NCBI GenBank assembly: GCA_009823395.1
Contig: CM020514.1
Span: 9,362,966-9,426,965 of the forward strand
Origin: Thamnaconus septentrionalis
Taxonomy: Eukaryota > Chordata > Actinopteri > Tetraodontiformes > Monacanthidae
Length of the DNA: 64,000 nt
Reading direction: 5' to 3'
Positions within the stretch are counted from its first letter, which is position 1, and each line of letters opens with the position of its first letter. A model generated the notes under the pieces. It had not been told where the DNA came from and did not search any database. It saw only the letters and a list, made by a program, of their open reading frames with translations. The position numbers and the translations under genes were made by a program. Below are positions 37,900 through 50,605 of this stretch, piece after piece.

Positions 37900-39322
37900 C
37901 TGGGATGTGGTACAAACAAATAAAGAAGTGAAGAAGAAGAAGAAAAAAAAACTAAAAAAAGACAGGAACTGTTATCTGCTGTAGTGGTATCTCTGTTTAG
38001 CCCCATTTCTACTTTTGTATAATGATGATTTTCCCCAATTGGTAATATCTCTTACTTGTGATCTAAAAATACAACAATAACAACAATCCTAGAAGAAAGA
38101 TCCTAAATTTATGTTCTACAAAAAAACCCCAACAGATTGGTTCACGACTTTTTAAAGGGTTTACACGCCTGCTGCAGTCTCTTTCCACCAATAACAAGAG
38201 CAGTGTTGGCGTGGAACCACCTGCGGGGCGCAGATAAGGAAGTGTAAAGGCTAGTTTCTATTATTCGCTCCTACAGACAGCGCACAGGGAGATTTCTTTC
38301 AGTGTTGACACCAGCGCAGTGCTCATATCACGGACTAAAGGTTGAGACCCCTGATGTTATGGCTGGGGAATAATTAATATCACACGGGAAAAGCCCCGAA
38401 TGCGGACTGTCAAAAGACAATTCCAGAGAAAAGCAGTAGGAGACAATTTAACAATTCGTTTCCTGGATTTCCAGGTTACTTGTGAAGTTCTTTTGGTTAA
38501 AGTCACGTACAAAATAAGACAGAACTTTCCAGCATGTCAAAGCAAAGACGAAGCCTACCCTTTATCAGCAGTCACACCATCGTTGTTTCTTCTTGTTGTA
38601 ATAATTTAAGGCCAAAAAATAAGCCTCCGTCACTTCAGCTGTGCATCAAAATGCTTTCGCGTCCTTTTATGTGCCTCTCTCTTAGGTGAATAACTGAGAC
38701 GTTACAAAAGCACACCGGATGTTACATAGCCACTCGCTCTCTGATTGGCTCAGACAGACGCATGTTACCCAGATTGCATTTTAGACATTTTAGACAGTTG
38801 TCATTCAAAACTGATATTCGGGACATTAGCTCTGGTTAACGGATGACACATTCCAGTCCTCACTCGCACAAAGCTTCATTTATTTGCGTTCCGACGGGAG
38901 GCGCCATGTGGCTCTTCTCGACCTCCAGAGGGCACTATTGAGAGATATGATAAATTAAAAAAAAAAAAAATGCAAGGAATCCCGTAAAAAATGAAAAGAT
39001 GGACAACATAAATATTTACTGTGATGTCACAAATATTCAGAATTGTCACAACGATCTTGTATTATCTTTTATCGTGAAGTTGTGAGGTGCTTTAAATTTT
39101 AGAGCAAGCAGCGAAAAGCTTACAGTAATGCAGCACTGATATTTTACTATCAACACATTTTATTGCCATAAGCGTCATAAATATAATTAATTTGAATGGA
39201 TTAAGAGATTTTTTTTAATAGGAGGAAGAAAAACAAACAAAATAAACACCCGCAAACAGCCCCCTTTCCTCTATGCCGTTTGGAGGGAACCATCAGTTAG
39301 TGATGGTGTTTTATCATGATGT
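37900..39322. other. Intergenic region between the minus-strand candidate and senp7
   Basis: AT-rich with no recognised exon. An ACCGGATGTT ETS-like word lies at about 38,714 and GATTGGCT at about 38,741-38,748. A CTCF-like CCTCCAGAGGGCAC is at about 38,921-38,934. Confidence 0.45.
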
Positions 39323-39515
39323 ACTTCCGGCGAACACCGGATGTTGGGAACAAATACAGAGAATCGCCCGTGAGTGGCTAAGCGATACTCAATAAAACTA
39401 TCAAAAATGAGCACCTGCCATTCATTCAAGGTGCTGCTTAAAATGTTTGTCAGAAAATAGCAATGTTTATCCCCCTCTCACCTTCCGTCAACATCAAGTG
39501 AAGCTAGAGAACAGG
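39323..39515 (+). promoter_or_regulatory. senp7: Probable senp7 promoter and non-coding first exon
   Basis: Two ETS-type words (ACTTCCGG at 39323-39330; CCGGATGT at 39337-39344) sit 170-190 bp before a donor-like AACAGG|GTAAGC at 39515/39516. The first coding exon of senp7 is preceded by a ctctgcag acceptor, so an upstream non-coding exon is needed, and this is the best candidate. Inferred from motifs only. Confidence 0.4.
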
Positions 39516-40241
39516 GTAAGCACCAACTCCTCGACCGGTTTAGCTTGTGAGTGTGCTGCACAAAGTGCATCAACTAAGGTTTGTTGTTGTCGCTGGTGAT
39601 TGCTATCACTTTGTTTTTCTTGCGTTTACTACGGCGAGCATCGGCGACATTTGCATTTAAAGCTTGTTTAGTCGCCCTGGGTGCTCTAGTAGAAAACTAC
39701 GTATCATTTGGATATCATCTAGTTATTAGGTCCATATGAGCATATTTGTGTATTTATTTTTATCAGAACATTTCACTTTTGATACAGAATTGCCTGGAGG
39801 GCATCCAGACTCTTTTAGCCTTCAAATAGCTGTTATCACCTGTGATAAAATCCAATCAGTTTTACATTGTTGTATAGTATTTCTTTTGCTGTTACATAGC
39901 TGTCTACTTTGTGCTGAGTGGCAAACATTCACATAGATTCACATCTACAAAATTATAAGGTCATTGGCTGTTTTTGAGGGAATGATCATGAGCAGGAGGA
40001 CATTGACTCATTGTTCAATGTGTAACATTTCTTTACAAAAATAACTGCTTTTTGTTAATTTTGCAGTTGAATTGTCTTTCTTGACCTATTTAAATAGCCA
40101 GATATCAGTCCATCAGTCCACCTATCTGTCCAGCTATTTTCTATACCTGCTTCCTCCTGCACTCAGGGTCATGGGGGTCTGCTGGAGCTTCTCCCAGCTG
40201 AGGAATAACAATATCAACCATCTTTTTTTCTCTGCAGTTGT
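39516..40241 (+). other. senp7 5' intron
   Basis: AT-rich. It holds a reverse-oriented fragment of the fish SINE-like repeat (40088-40205), seen as TTTTCTATACCTGCTTCCTC followed by AGGGTCATGGGGGTC. Confidence 0.4.
40088..40205 (-). mobile_element. SINE-like fish repeat fragment, reverse
   Basis: TTTTCTATACCTGCTTCCTC and AGGGTCATGGGGGTC, then GGAGCTTCTCCCAGCTGAGG, are the reverse complement of the tail seen at 17,650-17,795. Confidence 0.6.
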
Positions 40242-40272
40242 CTTACTGTGCCTTACTGAACTGTTGCGAGTG

Positions 40273-43200
40273 ATGGAGCGCAAAAAAGCCTTAAAGATTC
40301 CTTTTAAAGTTGACAAAGATCACGTGGTAAGTATGACATTATTTGTAACTGCATTTTTTTTAATGTAATAACATCTTACCTGAGCAGTATACTGAAGTCA
40401 AGCAAAGATAACAGACATAACTGATGAGCCAGCCAAGACAGCTGTTATACTTGTATTAGTTTACCCACACACCTCATTATGACTAAAAGATGACTGCTTT
40501 TATATCATATATTTGGTTTGATTTCACCTTCAGAAAACTCTTAAGAAAAGTGAGGAACATGACTGTTCTAACTGATCCTGTTGGCTCGCTGTGTCTCTTT
40601 TTCTTTCATAAGGTTCCTTGGACGAATATTCCATCCTGCAAGCGGAAGCATTGTGACTCGCAGCATAAAAATGGCTCCAACTTGTTTGATCAGAAACTTG
40701 CAGACAAAATTTCTCTGGAATTTAAGAGGTAAGCTTTTTACCTCCGGCATTGTTATTGCTCATTGTTATTAGCAGGTAGCAGAAAGAACTTTCTGTCTGA
40801 TTGATGCTGTCCTGTGATAGCTGTTGCATGTTGTAAATCACACGTTCAAATAGCCCATGGTGTAACAGTTGATGCATGGGAACTTTATGAAATCTAGTTC
40901 CAGTTCTTTTAATTCTAAATGTTGCACCGCACCTGCCCTGCAGTAGACGATGGCCTTATATTTAATGCAACATTTCATAGATTTTGTCTGTGAATTTTGG
41001 GAAATAAATCTTCTTGTATTTTTCGTCCTGTAGGAGGAAGCCTTGCGTGACGCTGACAGATATCCTCCAGACGGATCAGGGCAAGGCTCATTTGAGAAGA
41101 ATAAAACAAAGATGCAACTTGGGAAAGCAAGCACAAGTGTCTGATCTGCCAAAGGGATGTGGGAAGAACAAAGACGAGCCCTCAGTCTGCAGAGAAAAGA
41201 CACCCAGTCTGAAGTCAGCTAACAAAGACACAAACAAGAATACAACTCCTCTAAGGAACAAGAAAACCCCTACATTGTCCTCCCCAAGGTAGATCCACTC
41301 TTCAAAGAAGCTTTCTCCTGCCTTTCATTTCTATCTAAGTGTTTAAAATGAATACATCATTATTTGAAAAAGAGAGTTGAATCATCCCTCTATTGGAAGG
41401 GAGGTATAGGCAGTTTGTTTAAAACAATGAAGTGATTCATACACATATTTTTGTATTTGTTTGCAAATAGGTCACTACACAGAATAAATTCCGAACATTT
41501 TGCTGAGGAAATAGTAAAAGAAAGCACTGACAGGATTAGAGCGACCAAGGACTGTGAAGAAGACTACAAATTTTCTGAAGTCGTTGGTGTGTATGCACAA
41601 AATGAGTCCATTACACTGTTTTTTCCCAAGTGCTTGTGGTTATTAGTAATTGGGGTTATTTGTGCATCAGCCTAACCACTGTTTTCCTGGCTCAACCAGA
41701 TTGTGGGCTCTCAGTGAGGTGGGAACCCACCGCGGGCACAGAAGCTTGTTGTGAGTTCTCCCCAGCTAACATGAAAGAGACCTGGACTGATCCGGAGAGA
41801 GGAGTGCTCCAGGAACTTGTAAGTGTCATGCAGTTCTCAGAAAATTTCCGTGTTTCACCGATCTTAACGTCCAGTGTTGCAGAGAAAATCACTTGAAAAA
41901 AATCCTCATCAGAAATAAGAAAACAGAGACCTACGTATCAGTGTTTTGTGATGTCACAAACAGTTCTGATGTCCTTTTTCTTCTGGAAAGGAAACTGGAT
42001 TCTAATCTGTAGCTGCAAAGTGAAGAACGTTGTGGGTTCAATTCCCCCTGAAGCCATTTGATTTGTCTGTGTGATCTTTTCTGTGTTTTCTCCCTGAGAT
42101 AGCTGGAAGATAACTGGCCTCAGTGCCTTGGTGAAGCAACCTTTCATGTGCTTTCTGCACAGGACAAGAGGAAGAAGAACACAGCATCCTTGTGCAGTCG
42201 TGGAGGAGACGGAGGAGATGGAAGACAAGTCCTCGCAAATGCGTTTCAGGAAAAACACATGGAAAACGGAAGCAACGCCGAGTCAATGTCCACAGAAGTT
42301 AGTGTGGAAGAGTGCGGAGAAGACGCAGACTCGAGCCAGGATGCCTCGACCACAAGCAGCCCGCCTGACCCCAGTAAGTCGGCTATCACCACAGGTGTCA
42401 ATAGTCATGAGAATGAAAGAAAAGACATTAAATTCATAGTGTGTCCAAACTGGTGACTGGTAGTGTAATTGTTCAACTATTCAACAGGCAGGGATTGACT
42501 TGTAGTCCTAAAAAAGCCCAGGCTAAAGATGTCCAGAAGATGAAGTGATGTTGGAGTCCCTAGACAGGAGCTGTGTCTATGAGTTGCCTTGACTATCAGA
42601 CTTGACTACAGTTTAAAATAGCAAATAATATGGTACCATTTGAACCAACTTATTCATAGACTTAATAGTGCTTAGTAGGAAATGGGTGATTTTTTTTAAT
42701 TTTGTTTTATGTGAACTATTCTATTTCAACTATTTTTTACCTGCCATAATTCAAAATAGATTCTTATCTAAAAGTCCACTATTTATATTCAGACGTGGCC
42801 TGATGTGTCGCCTGTGTTTGTGTTGCAGTTGTGCTCTCTAGTGACGAAGGGGAGCCCTGCGACGCCTCTCGGTGTCCCAGCTCGCCGGACAAAACACTGG
42901 TCAGCGTGGAAACCGCAGAGACAGAGGAGGAGCCGTCGTCAACACAGGGGGAGAAACCAGAGGAGGCTCCTGGCACCTGCAGGGACATGCAGGTATGGCA
43001 GAATATATTAGGTGCCAATGAGAGAGCGAAAATTGTTGGAATAAGCACTTGAAAACACCCAAACCTAAAGCTACAGCGGCTCTTTGTGCGCTTGTACTGA
43101 CATCTACCACTAGATGGCACCAACGTTAATAAAATAAAAATAAAAATATTCTTCTTGCACTTGTCTGTTTTTTAATAGACTGAAGTCTGACATTGAGCCT

Positions 43201-46200
43201 CCGGGTTTCATTCAATGCATCTTTGTGCCCTGCAGCTGTATGAGGTTTTCTTAGACGATCTCCCCGCTGAGTCCATCTCCATCATCCCCAATACGGACTA
43301 CCCTACCGTGGCCTTCTCCTCCCTCTACTCCGGAGCTTATCACATCAAATCAGCTGGACACGTCATGGTAAAATATCCCCTCCCACCAAGCAGTGCATGT
43401 GCACTGGAGGCAGAAAAAATGTCCTGGTGTAACGACCCTGGTTTACTCTTCTTCTACAGATAGGGAAGCAAAAAATCCTCATCCAGCTGAAAGGTAAAGT
43501 TCACAGCAGATCACTCGGACGCTTACCGTATCGTCTGAAGACGAGGCGGGGCGTTGACCTTTGGTCCAGTCTGCGTATAATTAGACCCGGGAGAAACGCA
43601 TCTCGCCTTGTTTTGGTCACGCTGTCTACACGCTATTCGCACACACATACACACACGCAGCTTAGAGGTCTATTTTGGATGGCAGAGTGTGTAGTATCTC
43701 TGGATTAGACCCGTAAGCCTCTAAAATCACCAAGACGGGGAAGTGAGGCGCAAAATCATCGTGATGTTTAGCAAAACATGGTTCCTTGTAAGTTCTGTGT
43801 GAAAAATCTACTTTATTAGTGTATTTTTTTTAAGTAGACAAGTGCCTCAGAAACAAACTATCATTTGCATGCTTCTCCGCCTACCTAGATAGCCAACCCT
43901 AGGTCATGACATGGTAATTATAAGAATGACTTCCTCACAGTGCAACCTGTGGCTATTTCTCGCCCTCTCTTGCCACTAAATCCACCCTTTCTCGCCCCTA
44001 GACGTGAAAGAGCAACAGGAGGCCGTGGTGATGTTTGAGGGGAAGGAGATGCAGTGGTACAGCGTGTGGAACCAGGAGGAAATGGTGTTCAAGGGGGTCC
44101 CCATCAGGTTTGACGTGGAGCCGCCGCCGCCGCCGGTGGCCCTCCTGCTGTGCGTGTCCGAAGCGGCCGCCGCCGTGGTGCAGCGGGAGCTCTTCAAGCT
44201 GTGCGCCAAACACAGGCACATCGCAGAGACCGGTAAGAAGGTGCTCAGGTCCGCCGGGACTCTCATATTCCCTGGAGCAATTTTAATTGTGCTTAGGTAT
44301 TTTATTTCGACTTCCGCAGAGAGGTTCAGCCCCTTCATCCTGCTGACCCTCAGTGATTCCCTGCATGGGATTGAAGGCAACGTGTTTCTTTCCCTCCTGG
44401 AGCTGCACTGCCATAAAAATTCCGCGTTGCTTAAATCCACCGTCTCCCTCGACGCCGATAAAATCCCCGGTTTGGCGGAAGGGAATATGTGCGTCCTCTC
44501 CGTGGAGACCAGCGTACAGCTGATCAGAGGGACTGGACTGGACACTCACCTGCTTTCTCTGCTCGGCCTGGGGGGCACCAAGCCGAGTGAGAAGTTGGGC
44601 CACGATCGCGTACTCACCAGGACAGTCCAAAAGCAGACGGTGATCATTCAGGCGGCGGCCGACTCCCAAAATGGGACGGTATTGGAGTCCGAGCCCGTTG
44701 GGGTGCCGGCGGTGGAGGTCCGAGCAGAGACGGATCAGACGGAGCGAGTGTCTGAAGCGCCGCCTGAGGTGGGCGCCTTCACATCTTCTCTCATTCTGGA
44801 GTCAAAGTGCAGACACAGTTCCCCAAGAGGACAACAAAGTGTATTGCATCCTTATCGTATCGTATTGTTGTATTGTATCGGATTGTATTGTGATTTTCAT
44901 TCATTCATTCATTAGTTTAGATGAGTCATGTTTGTTTCAAATACGTTGATAAAATCAAACAATTCTGCAATTTAAAATCATAAAAATTAGCACAAAACAA
45001 AACAGGAAGAATCTAAACTTATCCAAAAAGGAGTGAGAATAAGTAAAACTGAAACACTCACCATTTTTACAATGACTTGTGTTAAAAAATTATACACTGA
45101 CTTCCGTGCTCTAATTCTTGGGACCCACTAAATGTTTGGAAAGGGACGACAGTAGGGACCATCCCAGAGGGCAGATTGAAAACCTGGCTGGAGGCGTTGC
45201 AGCCATCGGTGTCTTTTTCTGATTCCGCTCATGGCTGACTTTTAAAACTGTGTGACATAGCACACATTGACATCAACTCTTTTGTTTTTTTTTCCTTGCA
45301 CGTGCAACATTTCCATCCCTCGGCAGAAGAAGGAGGAGGCGACCTCGGTGTACGCGCTGTGCCACCGGCAAAGCGGAGAGTCGTACACCGCCACGCCCTG
45401 CAAACCCGACTCCAGCTGGACCAAATACAAACACCAGGGCCTCCCTCGCAGGCAAGTAGTCTCTCCAGGATACGGCCCAGGGAATAATGTGTCATGATGA
45501 AAAAGGCCGACGCGCAATATTAAATAACACTGCGCTGGCTGAGTGTAAATGAAACAAAGCCCACACCAAGTGGTCGCCGGCGGCTGAAATGCGTCAGAGT
45601 GCAGCTGCTCGGGTTCTTGGTACACCTGCGGAGGATCAGCTTCCAATCTTGCCCTGCTCCGTGTCTGCTCAGGTTAATCCAGTTTCCCCCTCCACCGCTG
45701 AAAGGCGGGATCACCGTCACAGCCGAGGACCTGCAGTGCCTCGACAGCGGGCAGTACCTCAACGACGTCATCATTGATTTCTATCTCAAGTGAGTTCAAA
45801 GGGGAAAGGCTTTGAGTGCGCAGGCCAGCTTGTGGAAAGGAGAACCAGCTCTGAATGTGTTGTGTCGGTCTGTCCCCTCCCTCATCGTCACTTCCAGATA
45901 CCTCCTGCACAAAGCCCCTGCAGCTATAGCTGAGCGCACTCACATCTTCAGCAGCTTCTTCTACAAGCAACTGACGCGAAGGGACAACGCGAGCGAAGGC
46001 AACACCAAGGACTCGTAAGTGGTGATTGTGAAAAAAAACAAAAAAAACCCAAAATATCCACCTTTAGAGAATAATAAGAAAGAGGATTTGGGCCACAAGA
46101 AGAGAAAAAAATATTACAGGAAGAAGATTTTTATTTAAGTTTTCAGTTTGAGTTTTAAGTTGAAATTTTGTGAATAAAGTCGATGTAAAAAAAAAATGAA

Positions 46201-48113
46201 GTTCCATGAATACAGTCGAAATTTCGTGAATAAAGTTGACGTTAAAAAGACGGAATTAAGTGAATAAAGTTGACGTTAAAAAAAGACGAAATTTCGTGAA
46301 TAAAGTCAAAATTTTGTGAAAAAAGTTGACATTAAAAAAGATGACATTTCGTGAATAAAGTCGACGTTAAAAAGGTCAAAATTTCGTGAAAAAAGTCGAC
46401 GTAAAAAAAGATTTCAGTTGCAGTATACAACAACAACTGCTGATTTGTGTGACGTAAACGATATGAAAACCCTGTGTCCACTCGTGTGTCTCCTCAGCTG
46501 TCAGAGGCAGCGGCGGCACCAGCGGGTAAAGACGTGGACGCGCCACGTGGACATCTTCAAAAAGGACTTCCTGTTTGTGCCCGTGAATCACGAGTGAGTC
46601 AAACTGAAGAACCCTTATCGTACAAAGCAGGTTTTTCCATGTGTACATCTGATCTGATATCCCTCCGCCGTGTCTTCAGCGCTCACTGGTATTTGGCCAT
46701 CGTCTGCTTCCCCGGGCTGACGGAGTCGACTTCCGAGAACACCGGGAACGGGAACGACGCCTCCTCCGTGGCGGAAATGAGCAACGGAGCAACGGAGGAA
46801 TGTCAGGAACACGAGTGGTTTCAAGGGTCTGGAAGGACGGACGACAAAACGGAAAACACTCCCTCTGTCATCAACAGGGTCGGCGGAAACCCAGAGACAG
46901 GTCGGTGTTATGACAGCCAGGATGCATTAGCCTTTCATTGCACATTTGTTACGTAGCATCTCTCTGTGTAATGCAAATGGATGTTCTCACCTTCAAAATT
47001 TTAATTATGTTCAGAAAAATCTCAAGAAGAATCAACTCAAGACAGGAAGCCTGGCCCAGTGGTAAGAACACCCCTCCCTAATTCACTCACTAATATTGCT
47101 AAGACATATAAAGACATTCTATAAACACTCTATACTGCTTTTAACTACCTCAAGATTATTTATTGGCCGCTATTGGAGCTAAGATGTTTTATATGTAGGT
47201 GTTTTTATCCTATTGAGTGACTTGAGTGATGCACTGCTTGCACCAGGAGCACACCATTTCGTTTCTTGCACTGGTACAAGTTATGACAAATAAAATCCCT
47301 TTGGCCTTTATTTTATTTTACACATAGTTTGTCTCTGTTTATTTTCATCTTCTTCTCCTTGATGATTTTTATTTAAAGAACTGCACAGAGAAAACCTGCA
47401 GCAGCAGAACAGTCTTCAAGAGGTGAGTTCATTTCTCTTCGATTCTCCTGAACAGTTTTTGTGAATTTTTGTGGAACCGGAGCTCTCAGATCTTGCCGGT
47501 GTGACGGACCAAGTCTTTCGTTATCTCCGTCGTCATACCAACTGTCCTTTCCAAGGCCTTGTATTCTCATCATGGACTCCTTGAAACTTTCTCATCACGA
47601 GCGTGTCTTCAAATTGCTGCGGGAGTGAGTACACGGCGCATCACCTTTTTTTTTGCTGTGTGCGTCGTTTTCTGTATATTTTACCTAACAGAATACCCCC
47701 CACTCCACTCCTCCTCCCTTTCACGCACTTTAAGCTACTTGGAGTGTGAGTGGGAGTTTCGTCGCGGCTCCTCCAGGGAGTTCGGCGCAGACCAGATGCA
47801 GAGCTCGCACTGCAGGGTCCCCCTACAGGACAACAGCAGCGACTGCGGCCTCTACCTGCTGCAGTACGTGGAGAGTTTCCTGGAGGTGAACAAAGCGCAA
47901 CGTCGACGTCCTAATTTTCCGATTTGACCTTCAAACGCTAAACTAAACTAAACTTCTCGCCTCCTGCTCTCCCAGGACCCCGTGGTTCACTTCGACCTCC
48001 CGCTGCACCTGGAGCGTTGGTTCCCGCGGCAGCTTGTGCGCAGGAAACGGAACGAGATCCGCGACCTGGTGCTGAGCCTACACCGACAGCAGAGCTCGGA
48101 CGGCGGCACTTAG
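40273..48113 (+). CDS. senp7: Sentrin-specific protease 7 (poly-SUMO2/3 isopeptidase)
   Basis: A nuclear ULP/C48 cysteine protease that trims poly-SUMO2/3 chains. Exons: 40273-40326, 40613-40728, 41034-41288, 41471-41586, 41700-41818, 42163-42373, 42829-42992, 43236-43367, 43460-43493, 44002-44232, 44320-44768, 45327-45451, 45673-45789, 45898-46014, 46498-46593, 46680-46900, 47015-47061, 47379-47422, 47556-47624, 47735-47885, 47976-48113. All phases agree and give about 1,001 residues; human SENP7 is about 1,050. The N-terminal half has a PxVxL HP1-binding motif (PCVTL, 41041-41055) and a SUMO-interacting motif (IVLSSDEGE, 42829 on). The split catalytic domain shows [32 protein letters not shown] and [15 protein letters not shown]. 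Senp6 is the paralogue, but the PxVxL motif and neighbouring impg2 favour senp7. The exon after 45327 uses a GC donor. Confidence 0.94.
43107..43120 (+). promoter_or_regulatory. CTCF-like motif in a senp7 intron
   Basis: CCACTAGATGGCAC fits the CTCF core consensus. A single copy with no other support. Confidence 0.35.
44233..44319 (+). other. senp7: Stop-free 87-bp senp7 intron
   Basis: Bounded by GTAAGA and TTCCGCAG, with phase-1 junctions. It is 29 codons long and open, so exons 44002-44232 and 44320-44768 form one uninterrupted reading frame with or without splicing. Confidence 0.7.
45673..48113 (+). other. senp7: senp7 catalytic (Peptidase C48) domain exons
   Basis: Catalytic residues: His codon 46684-46686 (AHWYLA), Asp 47575-47577 (IMDSL), Cys 47844-47846 (SDCGLY). 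Between His and Asp lies a poorly conserved acidic insert (exons 46680-47422), the insertion that marks SENP6/SENP7. The domain is intact. Confidence 0.94.
46158..46413 (+). repeat. Degenerate minisatellite in a senp7 intron
   Basis: About seven imperfect units of roughly 33-37 bp built on GTGAATAAAGTCGACGTTAA and AAATTTC, inside intron 46015-46497. The units differ by substitutions and A-run length. Confidence 0.75.
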
Positions 48114-48751
48114 ACACTGCGTGGCTCCGCCGCTGGCCGCATCACATTCCCGTAGGTAATATTTATCAGCGCTCATACTGAGCTGCGGACTCCTCGTAGC
48201 AAACTGAAAGTATTTTGTTCACCTTGGATGCCGTAAATGTTTTATGCTTCGACTTGATTTGAAACCTGCGTGTGACCATGAAGGCATCAGTTAATTTAAA
48301 TAAAACAGGAAGTTGTTTATTTAGAGAAAACTTTGCATCGACGTGCAAACGTCGGTGTATCCACTGACTTTTTACTGCTGCTTTTTATGTTGCGAGATGT
48401 TTTTTTTATTATATATGTAAAAAAAAAGAGGTGATGTTTAATTTAGACTTTATTTTCCAGGATATTAACTCAAACAAAACATTCTGACAAAATTTGGGGA
48501 GCAACTCCTTTGTTTTGTTTCCTCAAGTTCAGTTGGATTGCCGTTTTCTTTAATGTTTCAGGTTGCATTTTTACCATCAAATCTCAGACCAGTATGTAGA
48601 ACCAAACACTATAGCCAGTGGACATTCAATTCCTTGGTTTCGAGACTTTGCAAAGTCTGACTTGCCTAAAGCAGTCGTCCTTTTACCTTCTCTGTGCCAT
48701 AAAGAATTATTGTTGTTACCGACCAAAGCCGACTCCTCCTCGTAGGCCCGA

Positions 48752-48784
<33 letters not shown>

Positions 48785-50605
48785 GGACCGTTTCTTCATC
48801 TCACTTGTACTGTTGGATGATGTGCACATGAATTGTTAGCACAGCTTTCGTATTTGTCATTTCCTTTCCCAGCAGTGAGCACTGATTTCAGTCGGGTTTT
48901 TTTCTCTCCTTCTACTCTGACATTTGTCCCCCAACATGTCGTGACCTTGACTTTTAGTTTATTTTGTGTATTAAAGATGGTAAAATTTGTCCCTTCTGTA
49001 TTTTTTTTCCTGTGTAATTGGAAGTGTGTGTGTGTGTGTGTGTGTGTGTGTTGGAAGAGCTTACTGCATGCGCCACTCTGCTGCAGTGTAACCTCTTGAC
49101 GGTGTCACTCTCTGGGCTTGGCTGTGTTTACTACTTCAGTCGACTCAGACTCCTGGTAATCCTCCTCACATTTCTATGGCAGCATCGCCTACTACTACAC
49201 CTACTTGGCACGCTTGTTACCTTATCGCTGCATATCGACCACACTGAACAGTTTGCCACTGCTGAGTAGGTTTTACTTTTGATTTTTTGATTCATCTCTC
49301 AATTCAGCACTATACCTTTCTCTATCTGTGCATTGATTCTGAAGACGAGTTGATCCAGTTTCATCTCATTTATTGCTTCCAGGTGGATATTTTATGAATG
49401 TTTTTAAATTAAATTTCAATGAATAAATATCGAAAATTTGAACATTTTAAATTTGAGTTTATCACTTCACTTCATACTAGCAATAGATTAATATTATTTT
49501 TGTTCAGGTTCAAATATGTGTGCATTGTGTATGCTGTTTAGAATGCTAGCAGTGTTTACCGAATCATCATTATCGTCACATTTTCTCTGTGTGTTGAAGT
49601 TTCTGTGATACAGCAGGCTGATGACATGGACCTCCGATGATTCTGCCGGCGTCGTCACCAGACGACTGATTTGAGGATAATCGGTGGTCACTTTCTGTTC
49701 CGTACACCCGCTGAACCAGAACAGGGTGATTTCCCTTTTTAAACCCTCTGGTTATCCTCAGTGTGGAGAGTTTGGGGTGAGAGGTCGCCTCATCGCTAAG
49801 CTCGCGACTCTCTCTGCAGTCACCCACTATATACATAATCTGAGGATTTGAGTTGCTCCTCCAAAGAATGGACACTTGGCGACTGGACAGCTCAGGCATG
49901 TACTCACTGCTTAATATGAGTAGGAACGTCAAGGCGTGAGGTCATCCTTCTTTTACTGGAGACGGCAGCAAGGCAGCCTCACAGGGTGGAACCACCAGTT
50001 GAGTAGAAGTTTAGGTTTCTACAACTTCTATTTTTTTCCTTCACACCAGGTGAGAATAACAAAACATAAGGACCTTCTTGACTTTCCTCTCTTCTAAGGC
50101 ATCCTTTGACAAACTGAAGAGTTGAAAACAGCAGGGGGGCTTGAAAGCCGAGTTTCCTCAAAAGAAGATTAAAAAAAAACAACAACATCTCCAACATCTT
50201 GTGCTTGTCAGCAACTCCCCGTCCACGTTTCCTCACCACTAAGCACCCCACCCCTCCCTTCCCACCGGTGCTCCACTAACTTCTAGTCGAGCTCCTCTAA
50301 AAGGCTTACAGTGAAATAGGATTGGAGGGCATTAAAAAGTCCCCCTCTCTCCGTGAGCCATCTGCCTATCTACCTTTGCTGGGAGGTGTTTCTCCCGACA
50401 CACCTCTTCCCTCAGAACATGGAAGCCGGTTTGCCGTCGTCAGCTCCATCACGGGATTCTGCTTCTTCTCGCGCATTGGGAGACCTTTGAACTATGCCAA
50501 CTTGCAGGACGGCGTGCATGTCGTTGTTCCCCGACCTGACAGGAAGTGCTCTTCTCCTGGATTGTTTCCCAAGTTGGCAGAGTTGAAGGCGGTCGCGGAG
50601 AGAAG
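48114..50605. other. senp7 3' UTR and senp7-impg2 spacer
   Basis: The nearest poly(A) signal is AATAAA at 48299-48304. A GAAA microsatellite (48748-48783), a GT run (49024-49050) and another AATAAA (49422-49427) follow. The last 300 bp probably contains the impg2 5' UTR. An open minus-strand stretch at 49576-49932 has no recognisable product. Confidence 0.5.
48748..48783 (+). repeat. (GAAA)n microsatellite
   Basis: Eight GAAA-type units in the senp7-impg2 spacer. Confidence 0.88.

Noticed and set aside
44004..44915. Single 303-residue ORF in senp7
   Set aside because: Contains an 87-bp intron with good splice signals, and runs past the GTGGGC donor at 44769.
49576..49932. 118-residue minus-strand ORF downstream of senp7
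   Set aside because: No recognisable domain, no splice or poly(A) context; chance or old repeat debris.
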